From Butyrivibrio sp. NC3005 (GTDB lineage: Bacteria; Bacillota; Clostridia; Lachnospirales; Lachnospiraceae): 64,000 nucleotides of DNA. Positions 44,994 through 54,212 of the stretch are shown piece after piece. Position 1 is the stretch's first letter, and each line of letters starts with the position of its first letter. The position numbers and the translations under genes were made by a program. The stretch spans positions 1-64,000 of the forward strand of contig NZ_AUKC01000003.1 in assembly GCF_000424545.1 (NCBI RefSeq), written 5' to 3'. The notes beneath the pieces are model-generated. The model did no database searches and was not told the origin of the DNA. It saw only the letters and a list, made by a program, of their open reading frames with translations.

Positions 44994-45073
44994 ATCTATA
45001 AACACAGCCTCAAAAATTTCCCAAAACCACTTTCTGTTCACATTGCATTTCTCCAGCAAGGAAATCTACTATA

Positions 45074-45862
45074 CTACTCTTTACTTAGAAAATCAACTAC
45101 TTTCTTTAGCTCCATATTACCGCCAAAGATTTTAAGCGCACTACCTATTGTAACATCTATTTTAGATTTTCCAAGTCTTTTTAGGATTTTTATATCATCA
45201 AAACTGTGAATGCCGCCTGCATAGGTAATTTTTTTATCATTTTCAAAAGCCCAATCTCCTAGCATGCCTGCAACATCTTCTTCTATTCCATTTTGTTGTC
45301 CCTCGACATCGGCTGCATGAACCAAAAATTCATCACAATAATTGCTCAGCATATCCATTGTCTCCGGATTTAATTTAGTATCTGAGAATTTCTGCCATCT
45401 ATCTGTTACAACATAATATGAGTCGTTTTTCTTTTTACAGGAAAGATCAATTACCAAATGTTTTTTTCCAACTGTCTTTACCATTTTCTCAAGATTTTCA
45501 AAGTTAATCTTTCCATCTTTAAATACATATGAAGTTACGATTACATGACTTGCTCCTGCATCAAGAAACTCTTTTGCATTATCAGCATTTATCCCTCCAC
45601 CTGCCTGAAGCCTTCCAGGAGTTCTACTCAGCGCCAAAAGAGCCTGCTTTTTGGTTTCTTCATAAAATGGGCTGTCACCTGCATTAAGCAAGATGACATG
45701 CCCATTACAAAGTCCAAGATTTGCGTACATCTCTGCATAGAAAGCTGCATCATATTCAGATACAAAATTGTTAACAGCACTGTCTCCCAGATCCTTTAAA
45801 CTTTGACCAACTATCTGTTTAACCTTACCATTATGAATATCTATACAAGGGCGAAAACGCAT
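45074..45862 (-). CDS. hisA: Eukaryotic-type HisA isomerase
   Basis: 262 residues, TIM barrel. It isomerises ProFAR to PRFAR in histidine synthesis. FRPCIDIHNGKVKQIVGQSL at the start and GRLQAGGGINADNAKEFLDA in the middle fit the family. The insert with KKKNDSYYVVTDRWQKFSDT and VHAADVEGQQNGIEEDVAGM point to the branch typified by fungal His6 rather than the usual bacterial HisA. It is outside any his operon, 4 bp after dapB. Confidence 0.87.
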   Translation of the reverse strand: MRFRPCIDIHNGKVKQIVGQSLKDLGDSAVNNFVSEYDAAFYAEMYANLGLCNGHVILLNAGDSPFYEETKKQALLALSRTPGRLQAGGGINADNAKEFLDAGASHVIVTSYVFKDGKINFENLEKMVKTVGKKHLVIDLSCKKKNDSYYVVTDRWQKFSDTKLNPETMDMLSNYCDEFLVHAADVEGQQNGIEEDVAGMLGDWAFENDKKITYAGGIHSFDDIKILKRLGKSKIDVTIGSALKIFGGNMELKKVVDFLSKE

Positions 45863-45866
45863 ATTT

Positions 45867-46622
45867 TTATCCTATAACATCGCTCATATCATACATTCCA
45901 GCTTCTTTTCCAGCAAGAAACTTTGCAGCAGCGATTGCTCCCTTTCCAAATATTGCACGAGAATATGCTCTGTGTGAAAAAGTTACGACTTCATCAAGTC
46001 CTGCAAAAATAACATCGTGGTCTCCAACAATTGATCCACCTCTAACAGCAGAAATTCCGATTTCTTTTTCTGGACGCTTTTCTCTTCTGTTAGAACGATC
46101 ATACACATATTCGTAATCTCCTCCTGCTGATTCATTAATAACGTCAGCAAGAGAAAGGGCTGTCCCGCTTGGAGCATCAAGTTTCTGATTGTGATGTTTC
46201 TCAACAATTTCCATGTCAAATCCAGCCTCTGATAAAGTTTTAGCTGCTTCTTTCAATACCTTCATAAGTACATTTACACCAACAGACATATTAGCTGACT
46301 TTAAAATAGCTATTTTCTCAGAAGCCTTATGTACATGATCAAGCTGTTTTTCAGAGAGTCCTGTTGTACAAAGAACTATCGGAAGGTTCTTTTTTACACA
46401 GCTTTCAAGGAGGTCATCAACACCCTGAGCATTTGAAAAATCAATAACTACATCACTTTCAACGTTAACTTCATCTATAGAACTAAAAACAGGAAAAGAA
46501 GCTTCATTTTCTCCGAAACGATCTACACCTGCTACAATTTCTATTCCATCATCTTCTGCTACAAGACCTGCAATAACTCGTCCCATACGTCCATTGCAGC
46601 CATTCATTATTGCTCGAATCAT
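45867..46622 (-). CDS. dapB: 4-hydroxy-tetrahydrodipicolinate reductase
   Basis: 251 residues. It reduces the DapA product with NAD(P)H in lysine and diaminopimelate synthesis. N-terminal Rossmann motif NGCNGRMGRVIAGL. The substrate site VEKHHNQKLDAPSGTALSLA carries the catalytic H-H and K. The C-terminal part FSHRAYSRAIFGKGAIAAAK is standard. It lies downstream of dapA but is separated from it by 289 bp that hold repeat elements C3 and A4. Confidence 0.94.
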   Translation of the reverse strand: MIRAIMNGCNGRMGRVIAGLVAEDDGIEIVAGVDRFGENEASFPVFSSIDEVNVESDVVIDFSNAQGVDDLLESCVKKNLPIVLCTTGLSEKQLDHVHKASEKIAILKSANMSVGVNVLMKVLKEAAKTLSEAGFDMEIVEKHHNQKLDAPSGTALSLADVINESAGGDYEYVYDRSNRREKRPEKEIGISAVRGGSIVGDHDVIFAGLDEVVTFSHRAYSRAIFGKGAIAAAKFLAGKEAGMYDMSDVIG

Positions 46623-46682
46623 TTCTTTTTCACCTTTCTTTTCAAATCTTATACTTTATTGTTGCTTATATTTGATAAATGA

Positions 46683-46823
46683 GTTTTGCTGGCTTGTAAT
46701 ATTTCATGAGCAGAACTGTATATAAACGTTGGTACTTAGGTTCTGTATTTTAGAACCTTATGTACCATTACGTTTATAATCAAGCGAAAGCGTGTCTGCG
46801 ACGAAATATACAAACAGCAAAAC
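46683..46823 (+). repeat. Element C, copy C3
   Basis: 141 bp with outer arms GTTTTGCTG and CAGCAAAAC, then TATTTC/GAAATA and the inner ATAAACG/CGTTTAT. The 30-nt loop has its own hairpin AGGTTCT/AGAACCT. It lies inside the dapA-dapB gap. Confidence 0.88.
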
Positions 46824-46841
46824 GGATTACATAAAACAATA

Positions 46842-46897
46842 AAGTATAGATTTTTGTCACTTCGTTTCAAAACTACGCAAACTGACCATTTAAAAAG
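46842..46897 (-). repeat. Element A, copy A4 (partial)
   Basis: Reverse orientation: TTTTTAAATGGTCAGTTTGC through GTGACAAAAATCTATACT, the 3' half of A. It runs up to just before the dapA stop codon, joined to C3 by an 18-bp AT-rich stretch. Confidence 0.7.
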
Positions 46898-46911
46898 TCC
46901 TGTCTTATTCA

Positions 46912-47799
46912 TTATTTAATAAGACCATATTCTTCCATAGCTTTTTTTAATACTTCTTCATGCTCTTTGGAGATTTCTGTAAGTGGAAGACGAAGAGGAC
47001 CAGCTTCTATTCCCACATATGTAAGAGCTTTTTTCACAGGGATTGGATTAACTTCGCAAAAAAGTGCCTTAATCAAAGGAAGTGCCTTAAACTGAAGGTT
47101 TCTTGCACTTTCAAAATCTCCTTCAAGCGCTTTCTGACATATATCGTGAGTCTGCCTTGGTGCAACATTGGATAATACAGAAATTACTCCCACCCCACCA
47201 AGTGCTATAAGCGGGATAATCTGATCATCATTTCCCGAATACAAATCAAGACATCCGTCTGCAAGATGCATCATTTCAGTAGTCTGCGCAATGTTTCCTG
47301 TAGCATCTTTGATTCCTACGATATTCTTAACATTTTTGGCAAGATAAACTGCTGTTTCTGGTAATATATTGCAGCCTGTACGGCTTGGAACATTATACAT
47401 AATTACTGGAATACTGATAGAATTTGCAATTGCAGTAAAATGCGCGATAAGACCTTGCTGAGTAGCTTTGTTGTAATATGGTGTAACGCAAAGTACACCA
47501 TCTGCTCCATACTCTTGTGCTTCTATAGACAATTCTATAGCTGTCTGAGTACAATTACTTCCTGTACCTGCGATAACCGGTACTCTATGGTTTACTTTTT
47601 CAATACAAAATTTTACAACTTCCATGTGCTCTTTTTCTGTCATTGTAGCAGCTTCGCCAGTTGTACCACATACAATAATCGCGTCTGTACCATTTGCAAT
47701 CTGCATTTCGATTAATTTTTCGAATTCATCGTAGTTTACTGAGTGATCTTCATTAAATGGAGTAGCAATTGCAACTCCAGCTCCCTTGAATATAGCCAT
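46912..47799 (-). CDS. dapA: 4-hydroxy-tetrahydrodipicolinate synthase
   Basis: 295 residues. It condenses pyruvate and aspartate semialdehyde, the first step of the lysine/diaminopimelate branch. Signatures: CGTTGEAATMTEKEH, then VTPYYNKATQQGLIAHFTAI with the Tyr, and the Schiff-base Lys in IVGIKDATGNIAQT. The ATG follows AAGGAGG. It is controlled by a lysine riboswitch in its leader. dapB and hisA follow on the same strand. Confidence 0.95.
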   Translation of the reverse strand: MAIFKGAGVAIATPFNEDHSVNYDEFEKLIEMQIANGTDAIIVCGTTGEAATMTEKEHMEVVKFCIEKVNHRVPVIAGTGSNCTQTAIELSIEAQEYGADGVLCVTPYYNKATQQGLIAHFTAIANSISIPVIMYNVPSRTGCNILPETAVYLAKNVKNIVGIKDATGNIAQTTEMMHLADGCLDLYSGNDDQIIPLIALGGVGVISVLSNVAPRQTHDICQKALEGDFESARNLQFKALPLIKALFCEVNPIPVKKALTYVGIEAGPLRLPLTEISKEHEEVLKKAMEEYGLIK

Positions 47800-47811
47800 T
47801 TTTTCCTCCTT

Positions 47812-48050
47812 ATAATAAAAAAAGCGCTTACAACAGCGCTACAAAAAATTCTAGTATTACTGAATTTTTCGGATAGCGCCCCATCTAAAAACAAAGATGA
47901 CAGTCATGTACCTATTAAATACATGCCCAAGAATCCCAGCCTGCAGCTAACTGGTCCTTTCGGCGTATTTCCCTTTTCATCTTCTTCTAATATTGCTGCC
48001 ATATCAGAAAATGTACTAATAAAATACGCAACCTCTATCTCTAAACAACG
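47812..48050 (-). ncRNA. Lysine riboswitch with terminator
   Basis: Minus-strand leader of dapA. It has the L-box core: GATAGAGGTTGCG near the 5' end, AGTA, GAAAAGGGAAATACGCCGAA, then GGCTGGG and CATGACTGTCATC. It ends in a terminator with AGCGCT arms at 47835-47840 and 47823-47828 followed by T's. A competing segment GGGCGCTATCC may act as antiterminator. Lysine binding would stop transcription before dapA. Confidence 0.92.
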
Positions 48051-48052
48051 TC

Positions 48053-48082
48053 ATGATATCACTTGAAACCAAGCGGTGTCAA
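48053..48082 (-). promoter_or_regulatory. Promoter of the dapA leader
   Basis: TTGACA (48077-48082) and TATCAT (48053-48058) on the minus strand, 18-bp spacer. The start site would fall just ahead of the riboswitch. Confidence 0.7.
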
Positions 48083-48192
48083 CCGTTTCGCATTATTTCC
48101 CATGTTATAGGCATAAAAAATACACTTTTATTTCTTGTCAATTTTTAACATATCTTTTATTGTTTTTTAGTGCAATTCTTATTATTAAAATA

Positions 48193-48221
48193 TTGCACAT
48201 AAAAAAACTGCGTGCTATACT
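48193..48221 (+). promoter_or_regulatory. Promoter of typA
   Basis: TTGCAC (48193-48198), 17-bp spacer, TATACT (48216-48221). It leaves a leader of about 55 nt before the typA start. Confidence 0.82.
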
Positions 48222-48279
48222 ATGGTAGTTTGCAAAGAAATAATATTTTTTATGTAATAATACTGAGGAGTAATATAAT

Positions 48280-50127
48280 ATGGTACAGTCTAGAAACGAC
48301 GTTAGAAATGTCGCAATTATTGCCCATGTTGACCATGGTAAGACAACACTAGTTGACGCTATGCTTAGACAGAGCGGCATTTTTCGTGATAATCAGGAAG
48401 TAGTAGAACGTGTAATGGATTCTAATGATATCGAGCGTGAGCGTGGTATCACTATCATGTCCAAGAACACAGCAATCACTTATAAAAATACAAAGATTAA
48501 CATTATCGACACTCCTGGTCATGCTGACTTTGGTGGTGAGGTTGAGCGTGTTCTTAAAATGGTTAACGGTGTTATCCTTGTTGTAGATGCTTTTGAAGGA
48601 CCTATGCCACAGACAAAGTTCGTTCTTCGTAAGGCAATGGAACTGCAGCTTCCTGTTGTATGCTGCATCAACAAGATTGACCGTCCTGAAGCTCGTCCAA
48701 ATGACGTTATCGATGAAGTTCTCGAGCTTCTTATGGATCTTGGTGCAAATGATGAGCAGCTTGACTGTCCTTTCGTTTTCGCATCCGCAAGAGAGGGTAT
48801 CGCTTCCAAGTCTCTTGATGAGCCAGGTAAGGATATGATGCCTCTTCTTGATACTATTATCGATTATATCCCAGCTCCAACAGGTGATCCTGAAGCTAAT
48901 ACTCAGATTCTTATCAGCACAATCGATTACAACGAATATGTTGGTCGTATCGGTGTAGGTAAGATTGATAATGGTACAGTTAAGGTTAACGATGAAGTAG
49001 TCATCATCAACCACCATGATCCTGATCGTAAGATTAAGACTAAAGTTACAAAGCTTTATGAATACGATGGACTTAACAAGGTTGAAGTTCAGTCTGCCAG
49101 CATGGGCGCTATTGTTGCTCTTTCTGGTATCAGCGATCTTAAAATCGGTGATACTCTCTGTTCTCCTGAGAACCCTGTTGCCATCCCATTCCAGAAGATT
49201 TCCGAGCCTACAATCAGCATGAACTTTATCGTTAATGATTCTCCTCTTGCTGGTCAGGAAGGTAAGTTTGTAACTTCACGTCATATCAGAGACAGACTCT
49301 TCAAAGAGCTCAACACAGATGTTTCTCTTCGTGTTGAAGAAACTGAAAGTGCTGATACTCTTAAGGTTTCCGGACGTGGTGAGCTTCATCTCTCAGTACT
49401 TATTGAGAACATGCGTCGTGAAGGTTTTGAATTTGCTGTATCTAAAGCAGAAGTTATTTACAAATATGATGAAAACGGCAAGAAGCTTGAGCCTATGGAA
49501 AAGTGTTATATTGACGTTCCTGAAGAGTTCTCTGGTGCAGTAATCCAGACTCTTTCTCAGCGTAAAGGTGAGCTTGCTAACATGGGCACAGCTAACGGCG
49601 GTTATACACGTCTTGAGTTTAACATTCCTTCCCGTGGTCTTATCGGATATCGTAATGATTTCATGACAGATACAAAGGGAAACGGTATCATGAACACTGA
49701 ATTTGACGGTTATGCTCCATATAAGGGAGATATCTCCTACCGTAAGCAGGGTTCACTTATCGCTTTCGAGACAGGTGAGGCTGTTACATATGGTCTTTTC
49801 AATGCTCAGGAGCGTGGAACATTGTTTGTTAAACCTGGTGATAAGGTTTACACAGGTATGGTTATCGGTAGCAATGGTCGTGGTGAAGATATCGAAGTTA
49901 ACGTATGTAAGACAAAGCATCTGTCCAACACTCGTACTTCTTCTTCAGATGAAGCACTTCGTCTTGTTCCGCCTAAGGTTATGTCTCTCGAAGAAGCTAT
50001 CGAGTTCATTGATACTGATGAGCTTTTGGAGGTAACACCTGATAACCTCAGAATCCGCAAGAGAATTCTTGATCCTACAAAGCGTAAGAGAGCAGGAATT
50101 GCAGCTAAGATGAAGAACGGCAAATAA
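48280..50127 (+). CDS. typA: Ribosome-associated GTPase TypA/BipA
   Basis: 615 residues, normal size. Translation-factor GTPase: G1 AHVDHGKTTLVDAML, G2 region RERGITIMSKNTAI, G3 DTPGHADFGGEVERVL, G4 NKIDRPEARP. Domains II and III follow, then the BipA-specific C-terminal domain with KPGDKVYTGMVIGSNGRGED. It acts in ribosome assembly and stress adaptation. The ATG follows GAGGAG. Codon use is strongly biased, as expected for a highly expressed gene. Confidence 0.96.
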   Translation: MVQSRNDVRNVAIIAHVDHGKTTLVDAMLRQSGIFRDNQEVVERVMDSNDIERERGITIMSKNTAITYKNTKINIIDTPGHADFGGEVERVLKMVNGVILVVDAFEGPMPQTKFVLRKAMELQLPVVCCINKIDRPEARPNDVIDEVLELLMDLGANDEQLDCPFVFASAREGIASKSLDEPGKDMMPLLDTIIDYIPAPTGDPEANTQILISTIDYNEYVGRIGVGKIDNGTVKVNDEVVIINHHDPDRKIKTKVTKLYEYDGLNKVEVQSASMGAIVALSGISDLKIGDTLCSPENPVAIPFQKISEPTISMNFIVNDSPLAGQEGKFVTSRHIRDRLFKELNTDVSLRVEETESADTLKVSGRGELHLSVLIENMRREGFEFAVSKAEVIYKYDENGKKLEPMEKCYIDVPEEFSGAVIQTLSQRKGELANMGTANGGYTRLEFNIPSRGLIGYRNDFMTDTKGNGIMNTEFDGYAPYKGDISYRKQGSLIAFETGEAVTYGLFNAQERGTLFVKPGDKVYTGMVIGSNGRGEDIEVNVCKTKHLSNTRTSSSDEALRLVPPKVMSLEEAIEFIDTDELLEVTPDNLRIRKRILDPTKRKRAGIAAKMKNGK

Positions 50128-50153
50128 TTTTATAGATTAGTTTTTTGTATAGC

Positions 50154-50197
50154 AAAAACGTCAGAAATTACATTTACTGTAGTTCCTGACGTTTTTT
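50154..50197 (+). terminator. Terminator after typA
   Basis: AAAAACGTCAG and CTGACGTTTTT with extra pairing inside (GAAATTACA with TGTAGTTCC), followed by T's. The arms are A- and T-rich on both sides, so it may also end the convergent gene at 50242. Confidence 0.85.
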
Positions 50198-50241
50198 CAC
50201 ATAAAGTGTAAATGCCCAATTCTTCTTGTTTCAACTCGTTT

Positions 50242-50886
50242 TTATTTAAAAATTGGATAATAGCCCTTTTCTTTTTCAGTAACTTTTGCCTGTCCATTTG
50301 TAAGTTGAATAATTTTATCTTTGATTTCATTCAAAATACTGTTTTCAACTGTTATTTCATAAGATACATCTTCTGCATAAACAGGATTATCAACTTGAAT
50401 ACTCTCTATTTCAAAAAAATGCAGCATTCTGTCTATATTGCTATAACTGACACTAACTGTAAGTTTAGCACCAAGTGTCATTGTGGCTATGGTACTATTT
50501 TCAAGTGCAATCTGAGCTGCCTTTGTATATGCTCTTACAAGTCCACCGGTTCCAAGAAGTGTTCCTCCAAAATACCTTGTAACCACTACTAACGTATTAG
50601 TAAGTCCTTGCCCTTTTATTACCTCAAGTATAGGTTTTCCTGCCGTCCCTGAAGGTTCTCCATTATCACTGCATCGCGATATTTCGCTGTTTTGACCTAG
50701 AATAAAAGCATAACAATTATGTTTGGCATCCCAATATTTTTTCGTTATAGCTGCAAGTATTTCTTCTGCTTCATCCTGACTTCTGATTATAAAGCTCTCA
50801 CCGATAAATCTGGATTTTTTTTCTTCATATTCTCCGCCTCCTGTTTTGGCTAATATTTTGTAGCTCTTCAACTTATTCTCTTCCAT
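50242..50886 (-). CDS. YigZ/IMPACT-family protein
   Basis: 214 residues from the ATG at 50886, which follows AGGAG. The N-terminal UPF0029 domain carries YEEKKSRFIGESFIIRSQDE, then HNCYAFILGQ, CSDNGEPSGTAGKPILEVIK and VVVTRYFGGTLLGTGGLVRA. The C-terminal part is a small DUF1949-like domain. Homologues of yeast Yih1/IMPACT interact with translation control, but the bacterial role is unclear. It is a single gene. A partial B repeat lies just upstream. Confidence 0.92.
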   Translation of the reverse strand: MEENKLKSYKILAKTGGGEYEEKKSRFIGESFIIRSQDEAEEILAAITKKYWDAKHNCYAFILGQNSEISRCSDNGEPSGTAGKPILEVIKGQGLTNTLVVVTRYFGGTLLGTGGLVRAYTKAAQIALENSTIATMTLGAKLTVSVSYSNIDRMLHFFEIESIQVDNPVYAEDVSYEITVENSILNEIKDKIIQLTNGQAKVTEKEKGYYPIFK

Positions 50887-50905
50887 AATGCTCCTATTAG
50901 TAACC

Positions 50906-50950
50906 TGTGAATTCTTGCCAAGATTTAGGATACTTGTCAGCAAGAACCTA
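50906..50950 (+). repeat. Element B, copy B5 (fragment)
   Basis: Only the first hairpin remains: TTCTTGC and GCAAGAA around GATTTAGGATA, as in full B copies. It lies 20 bp upstream of the YigZ-family start. Confidence 0.55.
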
Positions 50951-51212
50951 TTATTTATTATCTTTTACTTTATATTATAAAGCTTTTTTGCTATAATATT
51001 TCAAGATTCTGCCTTTTAAACCTATGTTTGTTAATAAAGATTAGTATTTTTCTTTATTTGCAAACCTTTAGAACGATTATTTGTCGTATTATACTTGTTT
51101 TTTCTTTTGTATGTATGATTTTCACAATCGTTCGAATCTGTTACCACAGCTTTTTCTAGGCTGTCCGTAACTTGTGCTCATTTTTAGAGCATTGGAAAGG
51201 GGTAATTACATC

Positions 51213-54038
51213 ATGAATTATAGTAAAGAAGGTGTCCGCAGGCAAGAAGCGGAACTTCGCAAAGGATCCGGACGTTGGTGCAAAAAGTTCGGTATCCTAT
51301 TAGTAAAAGTAATCATTGTAGCGGCAATTGCAGGAATTTTCCTTGCCTGCTCTGCTGGTTTTGGTGCTATATCAGGCATTATTGATTCCGCACCGGATAT
51401 TTCCAACATTGACGTTACTCCATCTGGATTTAGTACATTTGTATATGATGCCGATGGAAATCAGATTGCAAAGCTGGTATCAACAGACTCCAACCGTATA
51501 CCTGTTACTGGAGATATGGTACCAAAAAATCTTTCAAACGCATTTGTAGCAATTGAAGATGCGCGTTTCTATCAGCATAACGGTATTGATATACAGGGTA
51601 TCATTCGTGCCGCATTTATCGCTATTAAGTCAGGACACGCAAGTGAAGGTGCTTCCACTATTACGCAGCAGCTCATCAAAAACAATGTTTTGACTTCATG
51701 GACCAAAGAAGGTTCTGGAATGTCCAATTCCAAGATAAAGCGAAAAGTTCAGGAACAACATCTTGCCCTTCAATTAGAGAAGAATATGAGTAAACCTGAT
51801 ATTCTTCTTAACTACATGAACACTATCAACCTTGGTCAGAACTGTCTGGGTGTTCAGGCCGCATCTCTTAGATATTTCAACAAACCAGTCAGCGAACTGA
51901 ATTTGTCTGAATGTGCTGTTATTGCAGGTATTACGCAGAATCCAAGTCGCTTTAATCCTATTTTACATCCTGATCAGAACGCTAAGAGACGTAAAAAAGT
52001 TCTCGACAACATGCTTGATCAAAAATTTATCACTAAGGCAGAATATGATGAAGCCATTGCTGATGATGTTTATTCAAGAATTCAGATTGTGGATTCCAAA
52101 AATGAGGACAATGCTGTAAATTCATATTTCGTTGATGCACTTACAGAAAATGTCATTAATGATTTAATTGAAGCAGGTTACACAGAAACTCAAGCTTATT
52201 CACTTCTTTACAGCGGCGGACTTAAAATTTACTCTACTGAAGATCCTAAAATTCAAGCTATAGCTGATGAGATTTTCTTAGATGAATCTAACTATCCTAG
52301 CAATACAAAGTTTTTACTGGATTATGCGCTTACTATTAAAAAAGCTGATGGTTCTCATGAAAACTTCAGTGATGAGAAGATGGAAACTTATTTCAAGGCA
52401 ACAAATAAGAAATTCTCACTTCTTTTCTCCAGTAAAGATGCAGCACTTGAAGCTATTGAAAAATATAAGGCAGCCGTACTTGGCGATGGAGACAAGGTAT
52501 ATGATGAAAGATATACATTAACACCTCAGCCTCAGGTATCAATGACAATTGAAGATCAGTCAACAGGTTACGTTGTAGCTATCGAAGGTGGTCGTGGTGA
52601 AAAGACCGCCAGCCGTACTCTCAACAGAGCAACAGATGCAACAAGACAGCCAGGTTCTGCATTTAAGGTTCTGGCGGCCTATGCTCCTGCTATCGACAGC
52701 GCCGGATATACACTGGCAACTACTATAAATGATGCTCCATTTGCATATGATAGCGGTGTCCAGGTTCGTAACTGGTATAAGGGATATCGTGGTCTTTCAA
52801 GCATTCGAGAAGGTATTAGAGATTCCATGAACGTAGTAACAGTTAAGCTCATGACTCTTATTACGCCTCAGCTTGGTTTTGACTACCTTACACAAAAATT
52901 CCATTTCACTACTTTAATTGATAAAGTTAAGATTAATGGAAAAATATACTCTGATAAGTCACAGACACTTTGTCTTGGTGGTATTACAAAAGGTATCAAG
53001 AATATAGAAATCAATGCTGCTTATGCAGCCATCGCAAATGGTGGTGTTTACTATAAGCCTACTCTATATACAAAAGTTGTAGATCATGACGGAAATATTC
53101 TTCTAGATAATACTAACAGACAAGGCGAGCGAATACTCAAAGAAAGTTCAGCATTTCTCTTAACTTCTGCAATGCAAGATGTTGTATCTTCTGGTACAGG
53201 TAAAGCTGTTAACTTTGGCGGCACAGATATTGCTGCAAAAACAGGTACTACAACCGGCAACAATGACGTATGGCTTTGTGGCTTTACTAATTACTATACA
53301 ACATCATGCTGGGCAGGTTATGACACTGTAGGAAAGCTTAGTTCTTCAGCAGAGACTCATCTTGCCAAGACAATGTGGAAAAAAGTAATGAGCAAAATAC
53401 ATAAGGATCTTCCTGCAGCAAAGTTCAAGAAGCCTTCAGACGTTACTACTGCTACTGTATGCTCTCAGTCAGGACTTCTTCCTTCATCAAATCTTTGCGG
53501 AGGTTCATTAAAGACTGAATACTTTGCAGAAGGAACTGTACCAACTGAAACCTGTAACGTTCATATGGTTCAGACAATTTGTAACTATTGCGGACTTCCT
53601 GCTACAGAACAGTGTCCTTTCAAAGTTACAAAAGTATCTACTGTAGTTCCTGTTGAACCTCAGATTCTCTGGAAGGGTTCGGGATATAAGGGGCAAGTTA
53701 CAGCTGATGGTGTACCAACCTCTCAGACTTGTCCTCATAATGAAGCATTCTTCGCTCAGCCAAATGCACAGGAGATATTAGCAATTCAGAATCAGGAGAT
53801 TGTTAATAGAATCTCTGCTGAGACAGGTATGACACCTGAACAGATAACAGGAAATACCACTCAGCCTCAACCTGATCCTAATGCCCAGCAGCAAGCTGAT
53901 CCTAATGCTCAGACTCCTCAGGCTGATCCTAATGCCCAACAGCAGCCTCAGGCTGACCCTAATGCTCAGGCTCAGCAGCAAGCCGATCCTAATACCCAAC
54001 AGCCTCAACCTGATCCTAATCAGCAGGGGACACCATAA
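51213..54038 (+). CDS. Class A penicillin-binding protein (PBP1A type)
   Basis: 941 residues from the ATG at 51213, which follows AAAGGGG. One N-terminal span (ILLVKVIIVAAIAGIFLACS). GT51 glycosyltransferase: AIEDARFYQHNGIDIQGIIR and GASTITQQLIKN. Transpeptidase: active Ser in RQPGSAFKVLAAY, second motif SMN, third KTGTTTGNND. It polymerises and crosslinks peptidoglycan. A Cys-containing extracellular region with VCSQSGLLPSSNLCGGSLKT follows. The last 60 residues are a Pro/Gln/Asp/Asn/Ala repeat of the DPNAQ type, probably a wall-spanning flexible tail. Confidence 0.94.
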   Translation: MNYSKEGVRRQEAELRKGSGRWCKKFGILLVKVIIVAAIAGIFLACSAGFGAISGIIDSAPDISNIDVTPSGFSTFVYDADGNQIAKLVSTDSNRIPVTGDMVPKNLSNAFVAIEDARFYQHNGIDIQGIIRAAFIAIKSGHASEGASTITQQLIKNNVLTSWTKEGSGMSNSKIKRKVQEQHLALQLEKNMSKPDILLNYMNTINLGQNCLGVQAASLRYFNKPVSELNLSECAVIAGITQNPSRFNPILHPDQNAKRRKKVLDNMLDQKFITKAEYDEAIADDVYSRIQIVDSKNEDNAVNSYFVDALTENVINDLIEAGYTETQAYSLLYSGGLKIYSTEDPKIQAIADEIFLDESNYPSNTKFLLDYALTIKKADGSHENFSDEKMETYFKATNKKFSLLFSSKDAALEAIEKYKAAVLGDGDKVYDERYTLTPQPQVSMTIEDQSTGYVVAIEGGRGEKTASRTLNRATDATRQPGSAFKVLAAYAPAIDSAGYTLATTINDAPFAYDSGVQVRNWYKGYRGLSSIREGIRDSMNVVTVKLMTLITPQLGFDYLTQKFHFTTLIDKVKINGKIYSDKSQTLCLGGITKGIKNIEINAAYAAIANGGVYYKPTLYTKVVDHDGNILLDNTNRQGERILKESSAFLLTSAMQDVVSSGTGKAVNFGGTDIAAKTGTTTGNNDVWLCGFTNYYTTSCWAGYDTVGKLSSSAETHLAKTMWKKVMSKIHKDLPAAKFKKPSDVTTATVCSQSGLLPSSNLCGGSLKTEYFAEGTVPTETCNVHMVQTICNYCGLPATEQCPFKVTKVSTVVPVEPQILWKGSGYKGQVTADGVPTSQTCPHNEAFFAQPNAQEILAIQNQEIVNRISAETGMTPEQITGNTTQPQPDPNAQQQADPNAQTPQADPNAQQQPQADPNAQAQQQADPNTQQPQPDPNQQGTP
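53865..54032 (+). repeat. In-frame DPNAQ repeats at PBP C-terminus
   Basis: Six or so imperfect copies of a DNA unit around GATCCTAATGCCCAGCAGCA encode D-P-N-x-Q-(Q/P/A) blocks. Such arrays often vary in length between strains. Confidence 0.75.
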
Positions 54039-54077
54039 AAAAATCTAATTGTCTAAAGCCAATTATCATTACATACT

Positions 54078-54120
54078 AAAACCCGTAACAAAAGCTTTAA
54101 AGCTTTTATTACGGGTTTTA
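54078..54120 (+). terminator. Terminator after the PBP gene
   Basis: AAAACCCGTAA.AAAAGCTTT against AAAGCTTTTATTACGGGTTTT, an almost continuous stem of about 20 bp ending in T's. Confidence 0.88.
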
Positions 54121-54212
54121 TACTCTATTTGTATTACCACAATCACTGTTTTTTCCGATAAAGAATATGGCGTAATATTTCATTATGCATACTTTTTTGT
54201 TTTATATAATCT

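Noticed and set aside
48138..48380. 80-codon minus-strand frame over the typA promoter
   Set aside because: Overlaps the typA promoter and start antisense, hydrophobic only because of AT-rich codons.
48349..49017. 222-codon open frame opposite typA
   Set aside because: It lies wholly antisense to typA, has low-complexity composition and no recognisable motif; strong codon bias in typA leaves long antisense frames by chance.
50130..50330. 66-codon minus-strand frame after typA
   Set aside because: It runs through a terminator hairpin and overlaps the end of the YigZ-family gene in another frame.
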